Positions 1-7,335 of a DNA stretch of 64,000 nucleotides are shown one piece after another. The stretch is from positions 1 through 64,000 of the forward strand of contig NZ_LLYW01000002.1 of NCBI RefSeq assembly GCF_001484195.1. Direction: 5' to 3'. Origin of the DNA: Thermococcus celericrescens. Its GTDB lineage: Archaea; Methanobacteriota_B; Thermococci; Thermococcales; Thermococcaceae. The notes under the pieces are model-generated. The model saw only the letters and a list, made by a program, of their open reading frames with translations. It was not told the DNA's origin and made no database searches. Numbering within the stretch: the stretch's first letter is position 1; every line of letters begins with the position of its first letter. The translations under genes were made by a program, and so were the position numbers.

Positions 1-358
1 CGGTTATGGTGGCGCCGCTCGGGATCATGCCGAGCGCCTCTGCGAGGTCGCCGCGGTCGTCCGCTATGACCGGGAAGGTTATCTCCTCGCCGAGGTTCTC
101 CTTTATCCACTCCATCCACTTGAGGTGGCTGAACACCTGGTCAACGCTCAATCCAATGGGCTCGACGCCGAGCTTTCTGAACTCCTCGACGCGCTTCTGC
201 ATGCCGTAGAACTCCGTCGTACAGACCGGCGTGAAGTCGGCCGGGTGGCTGAAGAGGACGAACCACTTGCCCTTCTCCGTGAAGTAGTCGGGCAGCTTTA
301 TCCTGCCGTGGGTGGTGTTGACCTCAACTTCCGGGAACTTTTCTCCTATGACGACCAT
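1..358 (-). CDS. peroxiredoxin (3' end outside window)
   Basis: Thiol peroxidase that reduces hydrogen peroxide and organic hydroperoxides in the cytoplasm. The first 119 codons are present; the C-terminus lies beyond the window start. Residues 38-50 carry the peroxidatic motif [13 protein letters not shown], with the catalytic Cys at about residue 46, and the thioredoxin-like fold continues through [10 protein letters not shown]. The archaeal Prx6-like group has this PVCTTE signature; whether resolving cysteines exist further on cannot be seen. The start ATG at 358 is preceded by GAGGTGATGAAAG, a good archaeal ribosome binding site. It is transcribed away from the molybdopterin enzyme with its own promoter. 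Confidence 0.95.
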   Translation of the reverse strand, partial: MVVIGEKFPEVEVNTTHGRIKLPDYFTEKGKWFVLFSHPADFTPVCTTEFYGMQKRVEEFRKLGVEPIGLSVDQVFSHLKWMEWIKENLGEEITFPVIADDRGDLAEALGMIPSGATIT

Positions 359-411
359 CTTTCATCACCTCTTCTTTTTCTGTGTCGTCTTCACTATAAA
401 CCATGAAGGTT

Positions 412-428
412 CGAATATATAAACTTTT
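412..428 (-). promoter_or_regulatory. TATA box of the peroxiredoxin gene
   Basis: On the minus strand this reads GAAAAGTTTATATATTCG, a BRE/TATA-like element about 55 bases before the peroxiredoxin ATG. It lies in the 224-base gap between the molybdopterin gene stop (583) and the peroxiredoxin start (358). I see nothing else in that gap. Confidence 0.6.
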
Positions 429-582
429 CGGTTCGCCTAACGGCATTAATCTTGTCGGATATCCACGAGATTTAAGAGCCAGTCGGTTAGCCGTGCAAAG
501 AATGTACTTCAGTGGTTGTCATTGTGAAAAATGGGCCAGAGCACGATTGTCAGAAATAAATTCCACGATTCCGGATTTTGCC

Positions 583-2502
583 TCAAACCTTCCTGACATC
601 GACCCATGTTGAATGACACGCCGAGCCGTTCCCATACTTTTCTACGGTTTCATCGGCCGTCAGGAAATTGGCGTTCCAGCCGAGGAGCCTAACCCAGAAG
701 GCCTTGTAGAGCACCACAACCCCCTGCGGAACGTCTTCCGTAAGCCTGGCCTCCGTTCTGATGCTCCCGTTGTCGTTGAATACCTCGACGGTGTCCCCGT
801 CTTCAATGTCTCTCTCCTTAGCATCGGCCGGGTTTATGTAGAGGTTCGGGTCGATCATTCCATATGTGTTGTGATACTGGCTCGTTATCGTCATCCTGTG
901 GGTCGGCGTGAGGAGCCGGAGTGGATACTGTCCCTCGAACTTCCTGTACTCTGGAAACGGGCTTAAGCCCCTTTCAATCGCCCGCTGAGAGTAAAACTCG
1001 ATCTTCCCGCTCCTCGTCTCCCACGTCCTCGGCTTCTCCGGGACTTTGATGAAGCCTTTGGTCTTTAACTCTTCCCAGCTCAGTCCGTTGAGCTCAAGAA
1101 TCTTCCTTATGACCTCTTCGTCGCTTTCGTAGAGGCGGGGGTTATCAATGCCGAGTGCCCTCGCGAGAAGCCGCGTAACCTCGCTGTTGCTCTTTCCGTG
1201 AAGCCTCGCGACCGGCTCGTTTAGAGCCACATAACGGTGGTAGTAACTGTCTGCTATGTCCAGGCGCTCGAAAAAGGCGTTCGCCGGAAGGACAACGTCC
1301 GAGTACAGAGCCGTGTCGGTGAGGAAGATGTCGTGGGTGACCACGAAAACGTCGTTCTCAATCAGCGCTCTCCTCAGCCGGTTCTGGTTCGGCAGGCTTG
1401 CGAGGGGGTTGGAGTTGTATATGTAGAGGAACTTTATCTCGCCCCTCTCGATGTACTCGGCCAGCTTCATCTGGGGAATTCTCTTGGCAGGCTTAGTTCT
1501 CAGAAAGGCTCCCTCCGCGTAGGACTTATCGATGGTCTTCATGTCGTAGATGAAGCCGAAGCGGTGGCCCACCAGTGCTGGGAGAATCGCTATCGCTCTG
1601 ACCGCTTCCCCGCCTGCCAAAGACCGCTGGAAGCCGTAGCCGATGTGGATTACGCCCCTCTTCTCGGCGAACTCCCTCGCGAAGGTCTCTATCTCCTCAA
1701 CCCCCACCCCAGTCTCCTCACTTACATAATCAAGCGATAGTGTTTTTACATAATTCTTGAATTCTTCAAAACCATAAACGTTCTCTCGGACGAAGTTTTC
1801 ATCGTAGAGGTTCTCATCGATTATAACCTTCGCAACCCCCAGGGCAAAGAGAACATCCGTGTCCGGCCTAATCTGGAAGAACCTGTCGGAGCGCTTCGCC
1901 GTCTCCGTTCTCACCACGTCGACCGTCCAGGTCTCAAGTCCGTACCTCTTAGCCAACATGAATCCGTGCAGGTTCGTCCAGAAAGCGTTGATGCCCCAGT
2001 AGACCACCAATCGATGGTTTTTGAGCCCCTCCGGATCCATGCCAATCGCGGTTCCGTAAACGTCTCTCAGGGCTTCTTGTCCCGCCCTGTCGCAGATGCC
2101 GTAGTCGAGCATCGATGTGTTCAGGTAGTGGAAGAGCCTCAGCGGGAAGGCGTAGTTTACAACTCCCCTGTCGCCGGCGTATTGATAGACAAGGACGCTC
2201 TCGCTTCCGTGTTCTTCGATCGTCTCCCTCAGCTTTTTGGCAACGAGTTCAATAGCTTCCTCCCAGCTCGTCTCCCTGAAGTTCCCACTCCCCTTTTCGC
2301 CCGTCCTTATGAGCGGCCTTTTGAGTCTGTCCTCCGCGTGGAACCATCTGGGGAGAAGTGCCCCCTTCGGGCAGAGGAATCCGGCCGTAACGGGGTGCTC
2401 CGGATTACCGCGAACTCTTAGTTTCCCATCTCTAAGCTCGCTCACCATCGAGCATGTGTCGTAGCAGTCGCGCATGCAGACGGAGAAGGACATAGGCATC
2501 AC
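583..2502 (-). CDS. molybdopterin (Mo/W-bisPGD) oxidoreductase, single-subunit type
   Basis: Large-subunit-like enzyme of the DMSO reductase/formate dehydrogenase superfamily, 639 aa. Near the N-terminus Cys9, Cys13, Cys17 and Cys44 (C-x3-C-x3-C-x26-C) would bind a [4Fe-4S] cluster; Cys137 in GICDRAG sits where the metal ligand or selenocysteine lies in formate dehydrogenases and polysulfide/thiosulfate reductases. The C-terminal third (LLTPTHRMTITSQYHN, then NPADAKERDIEDGD) is the molybdopterin dinucleotide-binding domain. No Tat signal is seen, so it looks cytoplasmic. No electron-transfer subunit is adjacent, so substrate and partner are unknown. The GTG at 2502 overlaps the GINS stop (GTGATG); ATG at 2499 or 2493 are alternatives. 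It is probably co-transcribed with the replication genes upstream. Confidence 0.9.
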   Translation of the reverse strand: MMPMSFSVCMRDCYDTCSMVSELRDGKLRVRGNPEHPVTAGFLCPKGALLPRWFHAEDRLKRPLIRTGEKGSGNFRETSWEEAIELVAKKLRETIEEHGSESVLVYQYAGDRGVVNYAFPLRLFHYLNTSMLDYGICDRAGQEALRDVYGTAIGMDPEGLKNHRLVVYWGINAFWTNLHGFMLAKRYGLETWTVDVVRTETAKRSDRFFQIRPDTDVLFALGVAKVIIDENLYDENFVRENVYGFEEFKNYVKTLSLDYVSEETGVGVEEIETFAREFAEKRGVIHIGYGFQRSLAGGEAVRAIAILPALVGHRFGFIYDMKTIDKSYAEGAFLRTKPAKRIPQMKLAEYIERGEIKFLYIYNSNPLASLPNQNRLRRALIENDVFVVTHDIFLTDTALYSDVVLPANAFFERLDIADSYYHRYVALNEPVARLHGKSNSEVTRLLARALGIDNPRLYESDEEVIRKILELNGLSWEELKTKGFIKVPEKPRTWETRSGKIEFYSQRAIERGLSPFPEYRKFEGQYPLRLLTPTHRMTITSQYHNTYGMIDPNLYINPADAKERDIEDGDTVEVFNDNGSIRTEARLTEDVPQGVVVLYKAFWVRLLGWNANFLTADETVEKYGNGSACHSTWVDVRKV

Positions 2503-3071
2503 GGGGCAATTCTTATTCTCTCGGCCGCGTCCCTCTCGATGAGAACCTTCCCGAGGCTCCTGGGGATGACGACGAGGTCGCCCGCCCTGAAGGGTCCGTA
2601 TTCCCTCAGCTCAGGGTCGAGTATCTTCGGCAGATTAACCTTGATTATGTACGCCTCGCTCGGGGCCGTTCGTTTCAAGGGCTCGGCCGGGCTCTCCGGG
2701 ACCATCTCAGGAAGTTTCTCTTCCGTGACCTCGGGAACGGCAAGTTCCTCACGCTCAATGAAGGCCCTCAGAACTGTGAATATCTTCTTCTCCTCGGCCG
2801 TCAGCTCGCCAGGGATTCCTTCGACCGCCAGATCGACGATTTTATGGAGCCTGATTTTGATTATCTCACGCATGAGCTTCTCAGCTATTCCCAGCTGGGC
2901 CAGGTAGAGCTTCTCCTCGATGTCCTCGCCCCTCTCGCGGGAGCTCTCCGCGCTGAGCTTTAGGGCTTTAATTAGGCTGTCGAACTCATCGTAGAACTCT
3001 CCATCTAGCTCCGTCAGTTCCGGCGATGAAAGCTCCGCTTCGAGCAGTTCCCTGAGCTTGACGATGTCCAC
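2499..3071 (-). CDS. DNA replication GINS complex subunit Gins51
   Basis: Subunit of the archaeal GINS complex, which joins MCM helicase and the GAN/Cdc45-like nuclease at the replication fork. 190 aa. The helical A domain is N-terminal (about residues 1-115, with KLYLAQLGIAEKLMREIIKIRL) and the small beta B domain is C-terminal (about 140-190, ending GKVLIERDAAERIRIAP); this A-then-B order marks the Gins51 (Sld5/Psf1-like) subunit. An acidic/proline linker separates them. GTG start at 3071 is supported by GGTGGTAGC just before it. It follows PCNA by 42 bases and overlaps the next gene, as expected of the Thermococcales replication operon. Confidence 0.9.
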   Translation of the reverse strand: MDIVKLRELLEAELSSPELTELDGEFYDEFDSLIKALKLSAESSRERGEDIEEKLYLAQLGIAEKLMREIIKIRLHKIVDLAVEGIPGELTAEEKKIFTVLRAFIEREELAVPEVTEEKLPEMVPESPAEPLKRTAPSEAYIIKVNLPKILDPELREYGPFRAGDLVVIPRSLGKVLIERDAAERIRIAP

Positions 3072-3113
3072 GCTACCACCAGCCGGACTAAATGGGATGA
3101 AAGGGGGAAGAAA

Positions 3114-3863
3114 TCAGTCCTCGACGCGCGGGGCGAGGAGGAATATCAGCTTGCCCTCGTCCCTTATCGGGTACTCCATCTGGAGGGGCATCTCGTTGCC
3201 GAACCGGATTATGACCTCGTCGGCCTTGCCGATGCCCTTTATCATGTCCGCGAGGTAGCTGATTCCGTAGGCGCTCTTGGTTTCTTCCTCAACCTCAAGG
3301 TCGAGAAGTCCCTCATCCTCAAGGGTGAGCTTTATTTCGACCTCGTTGGTCTCTCCCTCGGCGCGCATTATGAACTCGTTCTCGCTGGCTATGAACTTCA
3401 TGGCGTCGCTGACGAGGGAAGCGTCCTTGACGGCCTCCTTGAGAACCTCACCGAGGACGATGACCTTGGCGGTGAACGGGAGCTCCGGAAGGTCGAGCTC
3501 GAGCTCCTCAACCTCGATGAGCGGGAGCTTGAAGGTTCTCTTTGCCGTTCCCTCGAAGGTGACCTCGAGGAAGTTCTCGTCACCCTTCCTGAGGATGAGA
3601 GTGTCCTTGTTCTTGCCGCGCTTGAGTATCTTCTTGAAGTGGTCCATGTTGATTCCAATCGTCTCCTCTTCCTCGACCTCATACTTGGAGAATATGCTCT
3701 CCGGAAGGTTGAGGTCGATGAGAACGACCCTGCTCGGGTCCATCGCGCGCATTCCAATTCCTTCCTCGGTTATCTTGAAAGCCGCCTCGTCGATGAGGTT
3801 GCTTGCGGTGGCTATAAGATCGGCAAAATCCTTGGCACCATCGAAAACTATTTCGAACGGCAT
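3114..3863 (-). CDS. pcn: DNA polymerase sliding clamp PCNA
   Basis: Homotrimeric DNA sliding clamp that tethers DNA polymerases, FEN1, ligase and other partners. 249 aa, the family's usual length. It starts MPFEIVFDGAKDFADLI, contains the signature GIGMRAMDPSRVVLIDLNLP of the N-terminal domain (about residues 36-55), an interdomain region LPLIEVEELELDLPELPF, and ends LIFLLAPRVED, the typical C-terminal strand. The start is fixed by GGAGGGGTAAAG directly before the ATG. It is separated by two bases from the 57-aa gene upstream and followed by gins51. Confidence 0.98.
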   Translation of the reverse strand: MPFEIVFDGAKDFADLIATASNLIDEAAFKITEEGIGMRAMDPSRVVLIDLNLPESIFSKYEVEEEETIGINMDHFKKILKRGKNKDTLILRKGDENFLEVTFEGTAKRTFKLPLIEVEELELDLPELPFTAKVIVLGEVLKEAVKDASLVSDAMKFIASENEFIMRAEGETNEVEIKLTLEDEGLLDLEVEEETKSAYGISYLADMIKGIGKADEVIIRFGNEMPLQMEYPIRDEGKLIFLLAPRVED

Positions 3864-3865
3864 CT

Positions 3866-4039
3866 TTACCCCTCCTTCAGTATATCGAGCATCAGCCTAA
3901 CCCTCTCTTTTCCGCGGAATAAATAAGCTTTTCCGTTGTCGGTGTCGGGTATCCTCCTGTAGGCCTCTTCAAGCTCCTTCAGAGCCTTCTCCGCGAGCTT
4001 CCTGAGGGTTTCGCGCTCAAGCTCGGAAAGCTCCCTCAC
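3866..4039 (-). CDS. 57-aa conserved helical protein between TFS and PCNA
   Basis: Short charged protein of unknown function, starting VRELSELERETLRKLAEK and ending RVRLMLDILKEG. It is predicted to be mostly helical by its heptad-like pattern of Leu, Glu and Lys, with an RIPDTDNGKAYLFRGKERV turn-and-strand in the middle. I place the start at GTG 4039, whose last two bases and next base form the TFS stop (GTGA overlap), rather than at an upstream ATG lying inside TFS. Such overlaps suggest translational coupling. Its position between a transcription elongation factor and the sliding clamp hints at a role in information processing, but that is context only. Confidence 0.7.
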   Translation of the reverse strand: MRELSELERETLRKLAEKALKELEEAYRRIPDTDNGKAYLFRGKERVRLMLDILKEG

Positions 4040-4368
4040 TCGTAGGCCCTCCACACGTGGCCGCACTTGGTGCACCTGTAGAATATGGTGCTCGGCTCAT
4101 CGCCGGCCCTCGTCTGCATCTCCCACCAGTAGGCGGTATCGTTGCCGCACTTCGGGCAGGTGACCTTGGTGGTCGGCAGGGTCGTGACGTCCTGCTCGAC
4201 GACGATGATTCCCTCGTCGGGCTTGTGCTCGACCTTCTGGGTTATCCGAGTCTTTTCCCGGTCCTTCTGCTCGTCAAAGGGTTCCTCATAACCGCATGAG
4301 CGGCATACCCATACCTTCCTCTTCCTGTCCGGGAGCATGAGGTTACCGCACTTTGGGCAGAACTTCAT
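4036..4368 (-). CDS. transcript cleavage factor TFS
   Basis: Archaeal TFIIS/RPB9-like factor that binds RNA polymerase and stimulates cleavage of backtracked RNA. 110 aa. N-terminal zinc ribbon: CPKCGN...CRSCGY (residues 4-29). C-terminal zinc ribbon: CPKCGND...CTKCGHVWRAYE, containing the acidic loop RAGDEPSTIFYRC whose Asp-Glu pair acts in the polymerase active site. I choose the ATG at 4368 (MKFCPKCG), preceded by GGAGGTGAAAAA; an earlier in-frame ATG at 4428 would add 20 residues not found in the family and lies upstream of the TATA-derived start. First gene of the TFS-PCNA-GINS run. Confidence 0.95.
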   Translation of the reverse strand: MKFCPKCGNLMLPDRKRKVWVCRSCGYEEPFDEQKDREKTRITQKVEHKPDEGIIVVEQDVTTLPTTKVTCPKCGNDTAYWWEMQTRAGDEPSTIFYRCTKCGHVWRAYE

Positions 4369-4410
4369 TTTTTCACCTCCTTCAGCCGAGGGTTCGGTAT
4401 GTGGGAGGAG

Positions 4411-4423
4411 AATAAAAAGTTTT
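4411..4423 (-). promoter_or_regulatory. TATA box of the TFS-PCNA-GINS operon
   Basis: Minus-strand AAAACTTTTTATT, about 45 bases before the TFS ATG. It overlaps the end of the convergent-free upstream gene 4431-4835 only marginally, and no comparable element is seen before PCNA, so it probably drives the whole run. Confidence 0.55.
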
Positions 4424-4430
4424 GCCAAAG

Positions 4431-4835
4431 CTAACCGGACACTTCAAACTCCACGCTCGCGACCCGGCAGCCGACGAGAGGGCCGCAGATTCTCTTTACG
4501 AGCCTGTACCGCCCGGGGGGAAGGTCGGGGTAGGGACGGGGCTCCCCTGGGGATTCGTTTTCCGGCAGGTATTTCAGAGCAACACCCTGCCTCCAGGAGT
4601 GGAAGGAGGGCAGGTCATAGAGCCTCGCTATAAAGAAAAATGGAGTTTTCATTTCAACCCAGCTCCCGTTCTCCCACCGGTAGATGGGCGTTAGACCAAC
4701 GTTCCTTATCGCCAGTTCCGGCTCTTCTCCGGGGAAATACGTGGACTTATCGAGGCTCATCATGAAGTGCGGCCCGGTCAGTCCCCAGAGGATGAGTATC
4801 AGAATGACTATTCCGGCGCCAATCTTCCACCTCAT
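4431..4835 (-). CDS. membrane-anchored Ig-like protein (third of a tandem trio)
   Basis: 134 aa with an N-terminal membrane anchor (residues 4-18, IGAGIVILILILWG) and an extracytoplasmic beta-rich domain. The domain shares with its two upstream neighbours the elements LDKSTYFPGEEPEL, a WENGSWVEM-type hairpin and a PPGRYRLVKRI strand near the end, a pattern resembling the bacterial Ig-like Big_14 domain. Compared with the other two it has a shortened middle and two cysteines (CGPLVGC) of its own. Start ATG 4835 overlaps the stop of the upstream paralog by four bases. Function unknown; surface or envelope role is inferred from the anchor. Confidence 0.75.
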   Translation of the reverse strand: MRWKIGAGIVILILILWGLTGPHFMMSLDKSTYFPGEEPELAIRNVGLTPIYRWENGSWVEMKTPFFFIARLYDLPSFHSWRQGVALKYLPENESPGEPRPYPDLPPGRYRLVKRICGPLVGCRVASVEFEVSG

Positions 4836-5323
4836 CCGACCACCTCGAACTCCGCCGAGAGAATTATCTCGTCACTCCTGCTCCAACCCTGGCCGCTGTC
4901 TATGGTGACGGTTTTCTCTATGCGGTATCTTCCCGGAGGGAGGGGCTCGAGGGTTCCAAAGGCACTCTTTCCCTTCACAATAATAGCCAGAGGTATCCTC
5001 TGAGTCCAGTTGCCACCGGGCGGTATCATGTAACCGATCATCGTGAACGTGAGACCCAGCTCGATTTCCTGCCATCCATCGTCCTCCAGGCGGTAAAGTC
5101 TGTAAAAAGAGCCCACGAGGAGCGTCTCGTTCCCCTTGTTGATTATCGTGAGGGTGACGGTTTCCCCGGCATGGTAAACCTCCCTGTCGAGAATCATGGA
5201 TACTGCCCCCACCGGAGGGACAACTGTGTTTTCCTGGAGACGGTTTTCATCCGCCGTTTCAAGGTGGAAAATGGCAAAAACGATGATGGTAACCACGACG
5301 ACCGTCAGCGGGCCCCACTTCAT
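4832..5323 (-). CDS. membrane-anchored Ig-like protein (second of a tandem trio)
   Basis: 163 aa. Residues 6-17 form a hydrophobic N-terminal segment (LTVVVVTIIVFA) and the rest is an extracytoplasmic domain with LDREVYHAGETVTLTI, YRLYRLEDDGWQEIEL and LPPGRYRIEKTVTI, the same ordered elements as its neighbours. ATG 5323 is preceded by GGATGAACC; a TTG at 5341 overlapping the upstream stop is an alternative start. It overlaps the third member by four bases, so the trio is one operon that arose by tandem duplication. Resembles Big_14-type Ig domains. No catalytic residues are recognised. Confidence 0.75.
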   Translation of the reverse strand: MKWGPLTVVVVTIIVFAIFHLETADENRLQENTVVPPVGAVSMILDREVYHAGETVTLTIINKGNETLLVGSFYRLYRLEDDGWQEIELGLTFTMIGYMIPPGGNWTQRIPLAIIVKGKSAFGTLEPLPPGRYRIEKTVTIDSGQGWSRSDEIILSAEFEVVG

Positions 5324-5337
5324 AGGTTCATCCAACC

Positions 5338-5835
5338 TCAACCTTTCACATCAAACTCCGCCCACGCACGGGTCGCCATTGCCATCTTGTTCCCTGGCTC
5401 AGTGAACGAGACCATCTTCTCTATCCGGTAGTGACCCGGCGTGAGGTTGAGGTCCGCAAGGTTCACCCTCTGCTCCCAGCTTTTTCCGGGCTCTATTATG
5501 ACAGCTATCTCTATGAACATTAGGTTCACCGGAACCTCCTTCCACGTTCCGTTCTCCAGCCTGTAGAGCTTGAAGTGGTAGCTCGTGGTGGCGTTGATGT
5601 TGTTCTCGTTAGTTATTGTAATGACCATCGTGTCGGTAGGGGAGTAGACGGTTCTGTCGAGCTTCATGGGGTTTTCGGGGGGTGTTGTAACTGCCGGTTC
5701 GTCCTTTAGGGGGAGATCGGAGGTCCCTCCCCCATTAGGGGAGTCACTGGCGGCGTTTCCCGACGAGGCAAGGTAGTATCCAACCGGAATCAGAAGGACT
5801 ATCAGCAGAACGGGGACTACCTTCCTCACAAGCAT
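5338..5835 (-). CDS. membrane-anchored Ig-like protein (first of a tandem trio)
   Basis: 165 aa. The N-terminus (VVPVLLIVLLIPVGYYL) is a signal anchor, followed by a low-complexity Ser/Gly/Asn linker and an Ig-like domain from about residue 60: LDRTVYSPTDTMVITI, FKLYRLENGTWKEVPV and LTPGHYRIEKMV. Potential N-glycosylation sequons (NAT, NGT, NLT) fit an outside location. I use ATG 5835; an upstream in-frame ATG at 5877 would put 14 polar residues before the anchor. It heads the trio. Confidence 0.75.
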   Translation of the reverse strand: MLVRKVVPVLLIVLLIPVGYYLASSGNAASDSPNGGGTSDLPLKDEPAVTTPPENPMKLDRTVYSPTDTMVITITNENNINATTSYHFKLYRLENGTWKEVPVNLMFIEIAVIIEPGKSWEQRVNLADLNLTPGHYRIEKMVSFTEPGNKMAMATRAWAEFDVKG

Positions 5836-5916
5836 CACCGGGAGAATATACTCACAGGAGCTTTTAACGGTTCCCAACGCTTCAAACGGGATTGCAGTGA
5901 AAAGGAAGAAAAGAGA

Positions 5917-7206
5917 TCACTCCCTCATCGGGAGCCCGTGGTCGAAGGAGTAGTAAACCCTCTGGAAGTTCATCCTGAAGTAGAAGACGTCGCGCTCGAC
6001 CTTCTTCGGGTCCTCCTTGTCTATAAGGACGCGCTTGATGAAGTGCGCTATCTCCTTCATGTCGTCCTCCATCATTCCAACGCGGGTCATCTCCTGGACG
6101 CCTATGCGCAGGCCGCTCGGCTTCTCGACCTTCTCGAGCGGGTCCCAGGGCAGGAGGTTCTTGTTGAGGATTATGCCAGCCTCCTCGAGGAGCGGGGCCG
6201 CCCAGCCTCCAGCGGCCTCGTGGAGGTCACTGACGTCGACGATGACCTGGTGGCTCTCGGTGTAGCCCTTGTCCTCACCGATGACCTTGAAGCCCTCCTC
6301 GGCGAGGGCCTCGGCGAGGGCCTTGGCGTTCTTGACGACCTGCTCCGCGTACTTCTGGCCGTACTCAAGCATCTCCGCCGCGGTGATAGTCTTTCCGGCC
6401 ATGTGGTGGAGGTGGTGGTTGCTGAGAACTCCCGGGAAGATGGCCCACTGGAGCTTGGCAATCTCCTCGGTTTCTCCAAACCTCTTGTAGATGATGACAC
6501 CGCCCTGCGGTCCCGGGAAGGTCTTGTGGGTCGAGGCGGTGATTATGTCAACGCCCTCGCGGAGCGGGTCCTGGAACTGCTTTCCGGCGATGAGACCGAG
6601 AACGTGGGCACCATCGTACATGACGTAAGCGCCAACTTCCTTGGCGACCGGGGCGAGCTCCTTGACCGGGTGCGGGAACGGGAAGAGCGAGCCACCGAAG
6701 ACGACTATCTTGGGCTCGAGCTCGCGTATGAGCTTCTCGGCCTTGTCCACGTCGATGTTGAACTCCTCGTTGTCGAAGGGCCAGGTGTGGACCTCAAGGC
6801 CGCGCATTCCGGCGGCACCGAAGGGCATGTGGCTTATGTGCCCGCCGTGGCTGGTGTGAAGAACTATCGCCTTGTCGCCCGGCTGGGTGAGGCCGAAGAA
6901 GACCGCCTGGTTAGCGTTGGTTCCGGAAATCGGTCTCAGGTCGGCGAAATCGCTTCCGAAGAGCTTGGTGAAGAGCTCGACACCGATGAGCTCGACCTCA
7001 TCAACGTACTTGCAGCCCTGGTAGTAGCGGGCCCTGGGCCAGCCCTCGGCGTACTTGTGCATGAAACCGCTCGCCACCGCGCGGGTGACGCTCGGAGAAG
7101 TCACGTTTTCACTGGCAATGAGGTTTATCGTGTGCTTCCTCCACTTCTCGTGGTCCTCAAGGAAGTCCATAACCCTGTCGCGGTATGCTTTGTATCCTTC
7201 AGCCAT
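5917..7206 (-). CDS. glyA: serine hydroxymethyltransferase
   Basis: PLP enzyme that interconverts serine and glycine, passing the one-carbon unit to the archaeal pterin carrier (or tetrahydrofolate). 429 aa, the usual length. Seen: INLIASENVTSPSV near residue 25, YQGCKYVDEVE, the PLP-lysine motif ITASTHKTFPGPQGG (Lys about 230), and GLRIGVQEMTRVGM near the C-terminus. Start ATG 7206 (MAEGYKAYRDRV) follows GAGGTGTTCCAC. The following gene, an amino acid permease, is read in the same direction but has its own upstream region; glyA lies downstream of it. Confidence 0.97.
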   Translation of the reverse strand: MAEGYKAYRDRVMDFLEDHEKWRKHTINLIASENVTSPSVTRAVASGFMHKYAEGWPRARYYQGCKYVDEVELIGVELFTKLFGSDFADLRPISGTNANQAVFFGLTQPGDKAIVLHTSHGGHISHMPFGAAGMRGLEVHTWPFDNEEFNIDVDKAEKLIRELEPKIVVFGGSLFPFPHPVKELAPVAKEVGAYVMYDGAHVLGLIAGKQFQDPLREGVDIITASTHKTFPGPQGGVIIYKRFGETEEIAKLQWAIFPGVLSNHHLHHMAGKTITAAEMLEYGQKYAEQVVKNAKALAEALAEEGFKVIGEDKGYTESHQVIVDVSDLHEAAGGWAAPLLEEAGIILNKNLLPWDPLEKVEKPSGLRIGVQEMTRVGMMEDDMKEIAHFIKRVLIDKEDPKKVERDVFYFRMNFQRVYYSFDHGLPMRE

Positions 7207-7238
7207 GTGGAACACCTCGATGGGGATTTGAGCGCTGG

Positions 7239-7251
7239 GAATATAAATCTT
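7239..7251 (-). promoter_or_regulatory. TATA box of glyA
   Basis: Minus-strand AGATTTATATTCC, about 33 bases before the glyA ATG with a GGTG ribosome binding site in between, giving a short leader. Confidence 0.6.
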
Positions 7252-7335
7252 ACCGCATGTGTTCACGTGTACAGAAAAGGACAGCCCGCTGCCGCTAATG
7301 AGGCAGGGATGAACCGGTTTAAAAAGGTTGGGGGG

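Noticed and set aside
403..612. A 69-codon plus-strand frame in the gap before the molybdopterin gene end
   Set aside because: No similarity or coding composition; it overlaps the promoter of the peroxiredoxin.
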